This document shows, in pieces, positions 1 through 13,000 of a stretch of DNA of 64,000 nucleotides. Within the stretch, counting starts at the first letter, position 1. Every line of letters begins with the position of its first letter. The notes beneath the pieces were generated by a model. That model had not been told where the DNA came from and searched no databases. It saw nothing but the letters and a program-made list of their open reading frames with translations. The position numbers and the translations under genes are program-made. Origin of the DNA: Strongylocentrotus droebachiensis (taxonomy: Eukaryota > Echinodermata > Echinoidea > Camarodonta > Strongylocentrotidae); assembly GCA_035222895.1 (NCBI GenBank), contig JAVYIG010007194.1:1-64000 (forward strand), written 5' to 3'.

Positions 1-1264
1 ACTCCATTTTCACTCTCCAGAGGAGTGACGTCCGTGATTTTGAAAATTCACTCTTTTTTTTTAAGAGAGTAGTAACATCCGTTACTGACTTATACAGTGT
101 AGATGGCCAAAAAATCAGGATAGGAATATGGTATAACGTACATGTCTTTGTACATAGGTGTATGGTGCACATATTTTCAAGGGGGAGGGGGAGCTTGACG
201 CCTGTTGCTCAAATATTACCACCCCCCCCCCCCTCAAAAAAAAAATTGGTAAGAATGATCTTTTGTCATCAAAATATAATATTTTTACACTTTTGTGTGG
301 ATGAGTTACTTACAACTTACAAGTAGTATCTGTTGATGATCAATTGCTATAATTCTTGAAAGGTAAGAAAATTTGGACCAAAAATGAAAACATGTCTGTT
401 ATTGTTTGAACCTGAATATGAAAATGTCCTTTTGATAGTGAAAAAAAAAATACACAGGGCTCGGGGCGAAGTTTCCCCCGTAATGGCAAAAAGAGCGCCC
501 GAAAACCATCAAAGAGCCCCCACGCTGATTTTATGGAAAGTCATAACATGAGGTCATGATTGTAGGGTAAAAACAGTGCATCCCCCAACACCCCAACCAA
601 CTTGAATATGGATGAACCAACAAGCTGGACAATAATCAATAATGATATAAAAATTAATGTTGGGTCAGAAAGTTAATGCAAGAATATGCTTGCCGTTGGC
701 CAATACTTGTTTAAAACATGATTATGGATTGGCAAACATGTCTGGGGGTAATCGATGCTGATTTATGAATTTTATAGATGGGCAAAATCCCCTTTTTTCG
801 CATAAATACTCGGACAAGCAAACACATCTTCTAAAAATCAATACCAGTTCTCAACTTTGAATATGAACTATGAAAGAAACTACATGAAAGCATGCCCCTG
901 TACATGTGTATCTACAATTTAGTTTCAAGGAAAGGCATTTTAGTGATGTGCAACAAATATGAAAAAACCCTAACAACTATTGATCTGCGAAGTGTACGGT
1001 ATATGAACACCATTGACTGTAGTGCAATCAATTTTGATAGGAGAATAGTGATGAGTAAGACCAAGTTGCATGGAAACGAACGATGTGATGTGATAATGAT
1101 TGCTGCAGGAATGCATTACTGAAGCTGATTGCACCAGGAATGCCCTTGATAAATTTCATGCCAGTGTGAAGGTTCATTTAGACATGACGCAGTAAACCGC
1201 CTTTGATAAAATGCTGCAGCAAAATAAAATTAAGTAAAGCTTAATGTGCATCACAAATTTGTAT

Positions 1265-1486
1265 TACTGTAAACGCGGAAATATTTTCGGTACATTAATT
1301 TTCGCGGAATCCGCGCTAAAGTCTGTGTTCGCAGATTTTAGAACCCGCAAAAATATAAACATGACTTCTTATGCGTGTTCTGAACGGGCTGAATTTGGTG
1401 CAACGTGAATTTAAGAACCAGCGAATATGTTTTGGGGTCGCTCAACGCGAAAAATTAATCGCACAAAAATGACAGCGTTTACAGTA
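1265..1486. mobile_element. Short inverted-repeat element (MITE), probable TA target
   Basis: The left end reads TACTGTAAACGC and the right end is its exact reverse complement, GCGTTTACAGTA. If TA is the duplicated target, the element is CTGTAAACGCGG... with TA on both sides, as in Tc1/mariner-type non-autonomous elements. There is no coding capacity. The superfamily assignment is an inference from the ends. Confidence 0.6.
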
Positions 1487-2744
1487 TTGATGATAGAGAA
1501 GGCGTAGGAGGCTTTGTTGCAGGCAGGTTATTTTCTCTACCCTGTTTGTCATACATTTACATATAAAGCTGTTCTATTTATCTGTTCTGGGGTTTTATTT
1601 AAGCTTGGTTATCATGTCATGTCTGAATGGGGCTTGAAGATGGAGAGAGTACCATCCAACGGGGGATTCAATCATTCAGAGTATTTGCCTCCGCGCTAGA
1701 AGAAGTGACGTCCATGACTCCTCAACCGCTCTCTCCATTCACACGTAGAGCTGGATGGAGTGGGGGAGAGGTGGAGAATAGAAGGAGAGAGATGGAGAAT
1801 AGAACGAGAGAGATGGAGTGGAGAGGGAAGAAATGAGTGAAAATGGGAGAATGACAAAGGCTGAATGTAGGGGGGTAGGGAGGGAGGGACTGGAAAGAGA
1901 TGGAGAGTGAAGAAGGAACTTCTGAATTATGAAACATTAATTTGTACTGCATAACACAGAACATGTATCTACTGTAAGCCTCTAAATGGAGTTTGTGGAC
2001 GTAATTTGAGGGTTATTCTGACTTAGGATACAAATTTGGATATTCTTGCATACCGAAACCGAGAGACCTACCAAGGGAATCGTGTTCGTTTTAAAACTTT
2101 TGATCAATGAATGCTAGTGTGCAGTGATGCAATGATCTCTTGAGGCCCGGTTAAAACGGCTTCTTCTAAAGGCTCGCACGTACTCATCCGTACGTAGGCA
2201 TCTCAAGGAGGAATAAATAATCTTCACATGGAAATATGATCTGAGCTCTTTTCAAAGTGAATTCTTGCGGACTGTTTTTCCCCTCCCTGAAGATCGTGAT
2301 GTCAGCGCTCTCGCCGATCCTCAATTGATTTCCGCAGGTCGTTGAGAGGGTTGCCGGATGAGGAACCGTGTGCAAAGTCACATTTTCATGGTGTCAGATT
2401 GAAGAAAGGCATCCTGATTCCTTAACTCACTTGAAACTGTTTCATTTTCATTTAATGTGCAGTCCAATAGGCTTCATCCCATTTTGTCTCAGATTCAGCC
2501 TTTAATTGGTTAAACTTTGCTATATATCCCGGTGTTGACAACTGTGTAAAAGAATTAAAGATTTCTACAATCTTTATACATGTTTGATGTTTTCTTGTTA
2601 TTTTGAGTACCGGTACTGTTAGTTTGAAGTTATCTTCCCGGCCATTTGGAATATCTATGTCAATTTTGAGTGTAAATCAAATATTTTATTGAATTCATTC
2701 ATGATGTGAGATAAGTGTTAATGATGCATGTTTTGATTGGTTCT

Positions 2745-3330
2745 GCCTTTAAAATAAACTCAGGAAATGGAGGGCATTTCATAACACATTGACATGGTTG
2801 TGTTCTGTATGCAGAAACTACACCATATTCATTTTTTCCCGCTCTTTACTCAGCTTGTTGAAGACTACAAAACAAGGAAAAGCAGACAGTTACAATAAGA
2901 AAGTTACAAAAGAAAAGAACGAGAAATAACCTTCACTATTCCAATGCTCTATTAATTATCAACGAACATCAGTATTTTTTTAGAAGACACCAAATGCATA
3001 TTGATATGGTCATTTTCTGTTGCTGACTCTTTAAGTTCTGCTTTTAACATAAACTCAGGAAATGGAGGGCATTTCATAACACATTGATATGGTTGTGTTC
3101 TGTATGCAGAAACTACACCATTTTCTGTTTTACCTGCTCTTTACTAAGTTTGTTGAAGACCACAAAACAAGAAAAACAGACAGTTACAGCAAGAAAGTTA
3201 TAAAAGAAAGGAATGAGAAATAACATTCACTATTCCAATAGTTTAAGGATAAAAAACATCATTATTTTTCAGAAGACACCATGTGCATACTGATATGGTC
3301 ATTTTCTGTTGCTGACTCTTAAGTTCTAAC
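2745..3330 (+). repeat. Two tandem units carrying decayed copies of a Ral exon start
   Basis: Unit 1 (about 2745-3037) and unit 2 (about 3038-3330) are similar along their length, sharing for example the word GGAAATGGAGGGCATTTCAT and the ending CATTTTCTGTTGCTGACTCT. Each contains a stretch (2850-2913 and 3140-3210) that aligns with the first 55 or so bases of the real exon at 3361, including GAAGACTAC and GCAGACAGTTAC in copy 1. Both copies have lost the reading frame through small indels and diverge after the equivalent of position 3415. Copy 1 keeps a pyrimidine run and AG just before the exon-like part. They are relics of intragenic duplication. Confidence 0.75.
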
Positions 3331-3360
3331 GATTCCCTCCTTTTTTTCTCTCCCCCTCAG

Positions 3361-3569
3361 TTCGTCGAAGACTACGAACCGACGAAAGCAGACAGTTACC
3401 GTAAGAAAGTGACGGTAGACGGTGAGGAGGTTCAAATAGATATTCTAGACACGGCGGGCCAGGAGGATTATGCTGCAATAAGGGATAACTACTTCAGATC
3501 GGGCGAGGGATTTCTATGTGTCTTCAGTATAACAGAGCAAGAATCGTTTGCTACAACAACAGAATTCAG
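3361..3569 (+). CDS. Ral: Ral GTPase, internal exon (effector loop and switch regions)
   Basis: This exon encodes the part of a Ral-family small GTPase from the effector loop through [20 protein letters not shown] and FLCVFSITE. The Ral effector signature [15 protein letters not shown] follows a CTCCCCCTCAG acceptor. The exon starts in frame with Phe and ends after two bases of an Arg codon at CAG|GTATTT. DTAGQE is the G3 (switch II) box that contacts the gamma phosphate. Ral proteins are membrane-anchored switches acting through the exocyst and RalBP1 and are activated by RalGEFs; that role is family knowledge. The frame joins exactly to the exon at 7406. The exon carrying the P-loop is outside the window, so the gene is partial here. 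Confidence 0.93.
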
Positions 3570-4706
3570 GTATTTAAATCCATTGACATTATGTTACAGA
3601 TGCAATTGTTATTCCTGTCAGGTTTTTGGCATTTCATTATTTTGTGCCTTTAACATTATAAATCACTGGTAGTAAAAGAGTTATGCTAGGGGCGTAATAC
3701 ATACTGAATAATACATGTATAACTTTAGAATAGAAGTATAGGACTTACTGGTAGATACTTTCTTTTAGATCTTGCTTGCATGATACTGAAAATAGCTCTA
3801 GAAAATGAAAGTCGAGTTTCGAGGTAGTTTGAAGAGCATTTGATTACATGATGCTTTATACATGAAGAAGTGAATACAGTTTTTTCTTTCTGTACATCAT
3901 GCTTATATTTGTATGAATTCTGATTCTGTTAGGGTTACAAAATACATGTAGTATTGAAATACATTTCATGTCCTTCTGAATACAATTGTAAAATGTTTGA
4001 TAAATGAAATTAGATGTATTTACAATACTTCATCACAATTAAAAGCAAAAGGCCTACATGTACATGTATTAAATTTATGATTTTTTTTTTCTTGTTCTAA
4101 TTAAAATAAACAGTTAATAAATTGTATGCTAGATTTTCTCATTACGGACCCCATAGCATTTCACATTTTGCATCACCAGCACAGTGCATTATAGAACACA
4201 ATCGTGCACTATGCATGGTGTTGAGTCTGTGTTATTACATATTAGGTTCATAATTGGCACTTTACTGCTCATCATCATGCCTTTGTCATTAGATGTAAAG
4301 CCTACCACTAGATGTGAAATTACTCTATAGTAACTCCCCATCTCCTGTCGATTAAAGATAAACCACCATGAATTGGGAAATTTCTATAAATATACCTTCC
4401 AATTTATCTTCAGTCCCAGTTTCCCCTGTCCACTTCATGAATTGTCCACAATCATTTTCCTGTGGTTTATCAATAACCAACCCATCCCTTGTTTATAAGT
4501 GGGACAGCCCATTACTGAAATATGTTGTTACACTCTAGGTAGATGCCTGTTGTATAGATACTTGTAGTTTCTCATTTTTTCCCAGTCAAAGGAAAAATAC
4601 ACTGTAAAACATGAAATTCCCATCTCCATTTATCTCATTCCCTGTCTGTTAAAGAAGTAGACTATGTTAAAATATGAAGTCACTCCTGGCTTTATCAGTA
4701 AAAAAA

Positions 4707-4777
4707 ATTGGGTTAGGGATAGGATTACGTTTGGTTAGGATTACGTTTGGGTTTTAGGTTAGGTTTAGGGTTAGCAT
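4707..4777. repeat. Degenerate TTAGGG-like stretch
   Basis: Repeated GGTTAGG, GTTTAGGGTTAG and GGATTACGTTTGG words. A related stretch lies at about 7985-8120, with GGGTTAGGGTAAGG and, after it, similar GGGTCCAGCGTC and GAATTCC flanks. This looks like an old dispersed repeat rather than a chromosome end. Confidence 0.5.
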
Positions 4778-6597
4778 TGAGTCCGGGTTCAATGTTCAGA
4801 ATTTGGTTAGTGTAGGGACCCAACATTGGGTAATTGTTACAGAAGCAGTTGTCGTACAACTGTATTATATTGATCATGATAGTTTAACGCTAAACTCTTG
4901 AAAGTATTCCAATTGTGATGATGTGATAAATGAGATCTTGCTCCAATTATTGTGTCATTTCCTTAATATGGAAGAAAGTTGTGATATGTTTTTCTTTAAT
5001 TGAATTAAAAAAAATTATCCTTTTTGACTAAACGATTGTGCCTCGTTGACAATTAATTGCACACAGATAAAATGAAATGGCACTAACCTAATGCAATTGA
5101 AAGCACTCTTAATTCATTAAAAAAATAAAATTTCCTAAAATTTCAAGCAAAATTCCTTCTTTTTTAGGCAGGAAGGAGAACATTGCATAAGAAACTAATT
5201 TTCTGCCATTTTTAAAGAGTAATTCATCATTGAGTATAAACAAGTGATATCATTCTGGCATTCCTGTAATCCATTATTGTTTTGCATTGATTTATCGCAA
5301 TAAATGTAAACTCGATAATAATTACTTGAATACTAAAGGTTGAACTATTCCTTTAAAGTGGGTTTTCCCTCTCAGATTTCATATGGCTGTACGGTGTCTT
5401 TCATCGGTGTATCGAGAGGAGATAGAACCCGGCGTGATGAGATTAATTAATGGTCTTATCCGCAGTAAATGTCCCCTAAAGCTCTGGGGTAGCGGCCATC
5501 CCTTTTGATTGCATCGCATCAGCTAGGTTATCAACAATAGCAAAGATTTTGTTTTCATTAGAAAGGATTATAGGGGACTGAGAAGACTAAGCACAAAAAA
5601 ATATATGAATGGAATCTGTTTAATAGAGTCCTATGGTTTTCAATTCGAGAAAAATTAATGATTGGCTGATTTATGCGTTTATTTGGATGAAACAAACAAG
5701 GAATGGATTTTCCTAGAAATTTGTTCATGCGGATATATACCGGTAGTCTCCAATCTCATTTAATTACACAACACGTAGCTTATTTCAAGGGATTGAATTC
5801 ATGCAAATGCATGGGGAATTTCTTGTATCAAGTTGCAGGGAATTACCTAAAGAGGCCCATTTACATTGCAGGAAAACCAATATGAAAAGCCATCATTTTT
5901 GTTGACCTACCACTTACACTACAGGAAAAACCCATACAAATTGTTTGTATTTGCTTATTCTGTTTTTAAAGAAAATTTTGAGTGAAACATGAATTTAGAC
6001 TAATAATAGCTATACAGTAAAGGTGATATTCATAGATAATGACAGCTGTTATTGGAATAGATTTGAATAGTTTTTATTGAACACCCTGTATTTTTCTTTG
6101 AAAACTCTTGAAGAATAGTGCCACCCTCTCCCCATTACAGGCATGTCATCTTGATGTGAATGCCTCCTCCTCTAATTGTAGAGTTCACACTTGACCTAAA
6201 TCCACAAATCCGGTTTTAAAACACATGGAAGTGTCAGTGTGAACATGCCCGGGAAAGGCCAATATGTATGTAAATTGTGTGGATCCGCTTCTCCATGCAT
6301 ACTGTCCTAATTAAAGGGTGTTTATGGAGTATTCCCGCATTGATACAAGGAGATGATGAAAGGTAAATGAGCCTCCCATCAGGAAGGCATTTCACTCCCA
6401 ATCAATATCATCATTTTACATCAAACTCCAGAGACAGGAAAATAGATTTTCATTTTTGTTGGTAATGGTATTGAATATTGATCCCTGCGGTGTAAGAGCC
6501 GTAATGACAGAAACTTGTATTACATTCTAATTGGTCGATAATGATTGATTTGGTATCATTCTTGCCTTGAATGAGTTTTCTCTTTCAGCTTTTATCA

Positions 6598-6694
6598 TCT
6601 CTCTCTCTCTCTCTTCTCTCTCTCGTCCTCTTTCTCTCCATTGAATTGAAAGAGATCCTCTATTTTTTGGTAGTTAAAAGACTCTCTGTCCCTT

Positions 6695-6768
<74 letters not shown>
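6598..6768. repeat. (TC)n microsatellite
   Basis: About 170 bases of nearly pure CT dinucleotides with a short break around 6640-6690, ending in a CACACACA run. It lies within the Ral intron. Confidence 0.95.
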
Positions 6769-6770
<2 letters not shown>

Positions 6771-7405
6771 ACATACACACACAGTCATCTCATCAATATG
6801 TATACTTGATCTGTAGCAGTTCTTCTCTACCCTAGTACATGTACATGTACATGTATTAACAGATTACTTGATTAATGGGTTTGCCAGTTTTACACCTAAC
6901 CCCTGTAGTTGAAATTCTGTCACTCTATGGTTTTAGATTAGAATGAACCCATGTGAATGTAAAAGGAGTCTTACTAGGTAAACAGTTAACTAAAAAATAA
7001 TATATTGATGGTTTCATACATGAAAATTTTTCTTTGATCATTCAAACTTTCCTGTAACTGGATTTAGTTGATGGAAATTAAATGCTGCATGGTTTTGTAT
7101 TAAAAAAGACAATTTCATAGGAATTTCTGTCCAATCATTTAAGATTCCAGTTACATTACCCAGATCACTGCATCACGTTCATTGCTGCTCGATACTGTAA
7201 ATAGCATTCAGAAGGATTTTCTAGACTATTTCATACAGGTTCCACTCCAAGAATTATGGGGGTACCGGTATTCAAAATTCTTTTTAACCTAACACGGGTC
7301 ACTGATCCTATCTGAACAGCATCTTAAACTTAAACTTTGCTTGTCATTTATCCTCCGTTTAATATCCAACCTGTTCCTTGCTTTGCTTTGCCTTGATTTC
7401 TCCAG

Positions 7406-7589
7406 GGAGCAGATTCTTCGAGTGAAGCACGATAAAACAGACGACCAGATCCCCTTCTTACTGGTGGGCAACAAATCAGACTTGGCAGACAAGCGACAGG
7501 TGAGCGAGGAGGAAGCATCGGAGAGAGCAAAGACATGGAACGTACCCTACGTAGAAACGTCAGCCAAGACAAGAGAAAACGTTGATAAA
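7406..7589 (+). CDS. Ral: Ral GTPase, internal exon (G4 and G5 boxes)
   Basis: After TTTCTCCAG the exon completes the Arg codon split at 3569 and continues with EQILRVK. It encodes LLVGNKSDL, the NKxD guanine-specificity (G4) box, and ETSAKT, the G5 box. It ends with VDK at AAA|GTAAGA. The linker after EQILRVK reads HDKTDDQIP, a short stretch that varies in Ral and Ras proteins. Splicing phase agrees with both neighbouring exons. The encoded region is complete, with no stop or frameshift, so the gene looks functional. Confidence 0.94.
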
Positions 7590-9287
7590 GTAAGAACAGA
7601 GTGCCACAGCTATTAAACAGACTCAGTAACACTGTTGAAGGTTGATGAAAAAACTGCGTAATTTTTGTATGAAATGTTAATTATTATATTCCTTCTACCC
7701 TCTGGAATGGATAATAGAGTCAATTCATTGCTTTGTGAAGATTTACATTCACCTAAAATGTAATTAAATTGTAATAATATAGTTGGGAGAATTAAGGAAT
7801 CGATCAGATCGATTTTCCCAATTTTTATCATTAATAATGGTCTGTTTTCACTCAAACTTTCAGATTATCTTTAATTGTACATCTAGAATTGAAGTCACTA
7901 CCTTAGCACCATTTTCTCTCATCTGAACAATGTTACCAAGTCCCTTTAAAGGGATTATCCAACAAAACATTCTGGTTACATTTGCTGTAGGTTTTGTTTT
8001 GTGAAAGACAGGGTTAGGGTAAGGTTTGCAATCAGGTTTTTAGATTTAGGGGTAGGGCTAGGCTTCGTGTTGGGTCCAGCGTCAAAATATAGAATTCCAT
8101 TAGAGTAGGAACAAACCTCAGGACAAAGGTCGTTGCATCGTGTGTCATAGAACCCAACAAGGTATCAAAAAAGATAAACTATTGTTTAGCAAAGGAATAT
8201 AAGCGCATGGACTTTTATATATATTAGTGGTTCATCATGGACTGATTAGGTTGTGCAAAAAACAACACAGTGGTATAGTGTTTCATAGAAGAAAGTCTTG
8301 ATTTCTGTTCGGAGTTCGAGGCAAATACACACAATGTACAAGGCATTTTATGTCATGTATATCTCTTTAGCTGGATGTAGTAAATCGGTATGTGGTTCAA
8401 AAATGTTACTTCTCTAACGTTGAGCGAAATGGATCGTCTGAAAGCCGGGTGAAAATTTCGAAAGTGAAGAGAAATATATTCAATAGCTCATACCCCCTCT
8501 ATACCCGAAGTAGTTGAGACCTAACGTGAGCTTCGGCAAGCCATACTTTCAGCTGGATTCTAATCATATTATCGATAATGCAATTCATCTGTTTCGAATG
8601 CTCTAATGAAATAATGAGACTAACTGGAGGGCACTCATTAACCAATTGGCAGCGTTGCACGGGGCTTCGGGTAATGGGAAATAACAGTATTGCTAATTGA
8701 GAGTGTGGAAATAGATTTTTTTCTTCTGATTGGAATATTTTTTTGGCTGTCGAGATAATTTTGATTGCCAAATTAAAGTCACCTGGCAATGTAGTATTTA
8801 AGAAACAATGAAGTAAATATAGATATGCATGTAGTTTATTTTTGGTTGAAAACATACCCTAACAATAAAATGTATAATGATTTTTTAACTGTAAAAGAGG
8901 GAGTTGGGTTATCGTTCATGTTTTGTGATAGCAAAACTACAATTCTCACACAATATACTGTAGGAATAACTTTAAAAGTATAGATTTTGCACACAAAAAT
9001 AATCAAATGCGAGCATTGTGATATTATATTTCAATTAAAAAAAAAAAACGAAAAAGCAGGAATGCTTAAAGCGTTCATATAAACCTCTAAATTGCATCTT
9101 TATGAAATGGCATCATGTATCTTTAAAAATAGGCCCACAAAATAAAGTGGAAATCACATGAATACTGTAGCTCCCTATGCTTTCTGAGAAATGTACTATT
9201 ACATAAGATGACAAGTTCATTTTTTAAGAATATGACTTACTATTAATTGTTAATTTGCTTTGTGTTCTTTCTCTTTTCTGCTTCTAG
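7590..9287 (+). other. Last Ral intron
   Basis: The donor is GTAAGA and the acceptor CTTCTAG. Positions 7615-7905 match sequence that recurs, broken up by insertions, at 41958-49130. Nothing coding is seen. A TTAGGG-like remnant is at about 7985-8120. Confidence 0.75.
7615..7905. repeat. Uninterrupted copy of a segment recurring at 41958-49130
   Basis: Shared words include GTTGAAGGTTGATGAAAAAA near 7635, matched at about 41975; the ATTCATTGCTTT...GATTTACATTCACC block, matched at about 47710; and TCACTCAAACTTTCAGATTA, matched at about 49040. Order and strand are the same in both places. In the second copy two large elements (42050-47489 and 47755-48884) interrupt it. It is either a dispersed repeat or a duplicated piece of the Ral intron. 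Confidence 0.7.
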
Positions 9288-9413
9288 GTCTTCTATGATT
9301 TAATGAGGAAAATCCGGGACCAAAAGGCGCTAGAGTCGCAAAAACAGAACGGCAAGAATAAAAAGAAGAACACGTCAGAGGGCAGACGAAAGAGAAAATG
9401 TATCATATTGTGA
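9288..9413 (+). CDS. Ral: Ral GTPase, terminal coding exon with CAAX box
   Basis: Directly after CTTCTAG the frame continues with VFYDLMRKIRDQK, then a Lys/Arg-rich tail and a final CIIL before TGA. A C-terminal CAAX box ending in Leu predicts geranylgeranylation. The preceding basic stretch is the usual polybasic membrane-targeting tail of Ral proteins. The length and composition of the tail fit the family, where this region is hypervariable. Together with the exons at 3361 and 7406 this gives roughly the last 85% of the protein. Confidence 0.93.
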   Translation, partial: VFYDLMRKIRDQKALESQKQNGKNKKKNTSEGRRKRKCIIL

Positions 9414-12240
9414 GGAAGAGAGGGGCTGGGCGAGGGAGGGAGGTAGACAGTCGGATTAACCAGACCATTTTTGTAATGGTCTATTTATTTCGCCTCTTTT
9501 TTATATAATATACATTGATATGATGTAAAATGCAAACGTAGGAGCCAGTCTATATCACAGGCATTGGGAAGTTTCTATCGTGTTGTAGTAAGGACTTGTT
9601 CACGTGTAACTCAAAATAAAAAACTACTAAGTATTTTGTGAATGGATGGCGATGGGGGATATAAGGAAAAAAAGTTACTTCATGCAACTAAAAGCCCCTA
9701 AGTGTACTCACATATCTATATGTTATAAAATACTATATTAATATGAGTACACTATGCATAACTTTTTATATTTTGCTATGGTGCTTTGTTGTTTTGAGGT
9801 TGTAACCACGTGGGAACGAAGACTTAATACTTGTTTGGAATCGTCTTTAGGGTTTAGCACAGTAGGCCAGGTCCAGCTCCTCACGATTCCTTGTGCAGAC
9901 TTGGTGTTCTCTTTGATCAAAGGGCATTTTTTGCTGCAACAACATCACTTACCACATGGAGGAAATGAAATGAACAGTCTTTACGTAAAAAGCTGGTTGT
10001 TCAGACCGAATCGGTTGATTAAAAAAGCTCAGCATGAAACAGCAGAAAAGTAGTCTGTCTGTAATAAAGAATAGTTGGTCACAACGGCAGACTGTGGCTG
10101 TATTTCTAAGAAGAAACCACAGCCTCTTGGTTAAAGGAGGTTTTCATTTTACCTCTTTGTCCTGTTGGGATTGAAATGCTAGACTACCACATCGCTTTTG
10201 GAGTATATTCACATACACATGGTATGTGTGACAAAATTCAGCTGTGGTGGGTCATCGTTTGTCCCATTAGTTGACCAAAGCATAGAAAGAGTTAATGTTA
10301 AACCATACAAAGATACCCAAATTGCCATTTGACAGAAAACATATTCAAATTTATGGATATTTCTTTCCTGGGGACCTAGTGATGAGATATTCCATTAATC
10401 TGTTATTAATGTATGAACTACAATACTTGGAATCTAGTTGGCATACCGGTACATTACATGTTGCTATATCGGGCAAGCTTCAGGCAAGCTTTCCGGATGT
10501 CAAGAACAACCTTTCATTAAAAAGTATGCGTAAAATTTGAATATTTTAATAGTAAACGGTCTGTGCCTCAGAAACTCCATTTTATTTGGATCTTACATTC
10601 TGTTCTGGGCTTTACCTTAAGAGTAAGACACTTATTCCTACCACGAATAGAAACATCCATCGTGCCTGTGATATAGACTGTTTTAGTATATACATCAGGG
10701 TATATTCACAGCAATCACCAACCGTAAAAGCAGAAACTTTTGTGTTCATGAAATGTTTGCGTACTAACTTCGCGGGTGGTTCAGATTCACAAAAGTTTCA
10801 TGCCGCAAACTGATTGAATCACATGTACACAATATTAAGTTTTTGCAATTCACAGATGTTTCATGCTTTGAAAATGGCCTCCTTAATAGGCCTTAACAAT
10901 TTGCAAAAGCTTAATGTTGTGAAAGTTTCTGGTTTACAATGGCTTTTCCCATATGGAAATCTAATTGTCAAGTAATGCATCTTTCAAAAGCATTTGTCTT
11001 CGTTCAAATTAACGTTCAAATTAACATGGTTGAGGTATATTAAAGTTTGATTGCATATCCTTATGTTACAGGCACACATAATGAAGTATACTTGATTTGT
11101 TTTTATACTATAACAAGAGATAACCTCATTAAGTTCAAGTCAAGATTATTACATCATTTTTTCATTTTTTTCCCCCAGTAAATAGAACTTTGACATGTGA
11201 TTAATAACGAGAGAGCTGTGAATACACTTTAATGTACATTTTCTAACATAATCATTTATTCATATGATACTAACGAGAATTGGAAATCTAAGGAAAATTA
11301 TATACTGACAATTATTATATTCAATGTATGTAAATAATATAAATAGTTGAAATAGATCCTGAATACGTGGGTGTTGCATATATGTGCGAAACCCATCAAG
11401 CACTTTGGGGGAAGTCATATGGTATGATGATGGCCTATGGCCTTTCTCGTTCTTCTATTCATGCATTTTTGTGTCTTGTTAATGTTTATAAGAATGGTAA
11501 AGTTGACCTTTTTCATCATGTTTTGATGTAGTGTTCCGATTTCCAGGTCCATATCAACATATTAAAGTTTATGAAGAAGAAATTGCCTGTAATGAACTTT
11601 CACCATGGAGTAGAATGGTGAATAATATGCAGCATAAGTACATTAGCAGTGCTGCATACCAATTATCATGAGCAATACCTAATTTTAAGTATGTGGGACT
11701 TGTGTAGTATAGTATGCTCCCATAGACTTTCAATGATAGTTAGTGGTTTTCACTTATTCTATGACATCCTTAGAATAAACCTACTGGTAGGCTAGTATGC
11801 TTCTGTCTGATAGTATAGAGTGCTGAAGTGTGACGTCATACTGGCTAAGTTGTCAAGGTTACTGGTTCCAAACAATTTTGTGTTAAACAGTGGTGTGGTG
11901 TTAAGACTCCAGCCTAAAACACTGAATTTGCCCTGCTGAGTGCTCCAGCCCATTGCTTGAATGGTTTTGTGGTGAACCTCATGTACAGGCTCTGTTGTTT
12001 AGAACCAGTATCCTGGACGTCGAATGAATATGACGTTAGCACTTCAGTACTCCATTGGTCTGTGCTGGTTTGTGTGTATACAACTAGAATACATTTTTTT
12101 GAGAGGTTTCTTATGGAATTTCTCAAATCAGAAAGCGAGGAACTAGATAATTTATTACTCACAAATTGTCACCATGCAATAGTTTTTGTGCCTGTCTGGC
12201 AAATGTCATTACCGGTACATGTTTCTCTACAGTAGTTAGC

Positions 12241-12366
12241 TGCATCAGGGTTTAGATTAGGAGAAGGAAACCTTGATTTTGATTGACTGTTGAGCCCTGT
12301 TACCATGGTAGTTGCCATTGATGGCAAAGTTACCATCAATGGTAAGTTATATGCAAAAGGCCCTGG
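12241..12366. mobile_element. Short element, ACCATGGTAGTTGCC family, copy 1
   Basis: It shares a core with the elements at 16176-16310 and 22721-22855: CCTTGATTTTGATTG, a GTTACCATGGTAGTTGC palindrome and ATCAATGGTAAG. The ends are eroded compared with the other two copies (TGCATCAGGG on the left, TGCAAAAGGCCCTGGG on the right). Non-coding. Confidence 0.65.
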
Positions 12367-12857
12367 GTAAAAGAGTGTTTTGTGTAGTCATGGATTGATT
12401 TCCAAACCTCTAATATATCTTGATGGTCCGTATCATGAAATCAGCAATCTTACTTGGTACTCCTATAGAAGAGAAAGTTCACAGATTGTTGCCTTGGTGC
12501 AAAACAGGGATAACGGCCATGTTTTGAGGTGTAGTTTTCTGCACACAAGAAAAATGGAACATATATCTAGTTACAGCTAGCAGGAAAGTTTGCATCGATC
12601 TTAACCCATCGCCTACTGGAATCGGGTGGTCCCTGCATTAAGCCTATGGGAATGAAAGAATTCAGTAGCCCATGGGTTAAAAACGCTTGTTTATTGCAGA
12701 AGGGCATAGTAGACACATGAAGACTTGTAGCTGAAGGGTGGTATTCACGTTGGGGCAAGAAGCACTCTGTTTATGTGTTATTACACTACAGGCATACTAG
12801 AAAGTTGTCTTCACTACCACACCCTGTTTTTCTTACCTGTAATGTCTACCTACTTTA

Positions 12858-13000
12858 ATTTCAATTTCAATTTATTTATGTTTTCAACAAAACATTACAA
12901 ATCATTTACAACAAATGTAGAAATACATATTCAAACATAGGAGTCCACTGAGGAGCAATGGTTGTACAAGTGTGAACACCTCAAATGATACTTAGGAATA
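12858..13000 (-). mobile_element. LINE 3'-end remnant
   Basis: It begins with a TTTCAATTTCAATTTATTT-type repeat followed by a segment rich in ACAAAACATTACAAATC. The same style of A/T tail repeat starts the 3' end of the intact LINE at 58440. On the - strand this reads as a LINE 3' UTR and tail. No coding part remains. Confidence 0.4.

Larger units (their letters stand above)
1..3360. other. Non-coding sequence upstream of the first visible Ral exon
   Basis: No convincing exon is seen here. The Ral P-loop exon, which would encode the GxxxxGKS nucleotide-binding loop, was looked for in the short open frames on the + strand and not found. The stretch is therefore most likely intron. It holds a TA-flanked inverted-repeat element (1265-1486), purine-rich sequence near 1740-1910, and two tandem units (about 2745-3330) with decayed copies of the next exon. 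Short open frames at 892, 1514 and 1627 have no recognisable domain. Confidence 0.6.
3570..7405 (+). other. Ral intron with simple repeats and telomere-like sequence
   Basis: The intron has a GTATTT donor and a CTCCAG acceptor. It contains a degenerate TTAGGG/GTTAGG stretch near 4707-4777, a long TC microsatellite (6598-6768) and AT-rich unique-looking DNA. No exon is recognised. An open frame starting at 6571 is only translation of the TC repeat. Confidence 0.75.

Noticed and set aside
6571..6816. Open frame rich in Leu and Ser
   Set aside because: Translation of the TC microsatellite, as are the frames at 20255-20470 (GA repeat) and 52047-52286 (GT/GA repeat).
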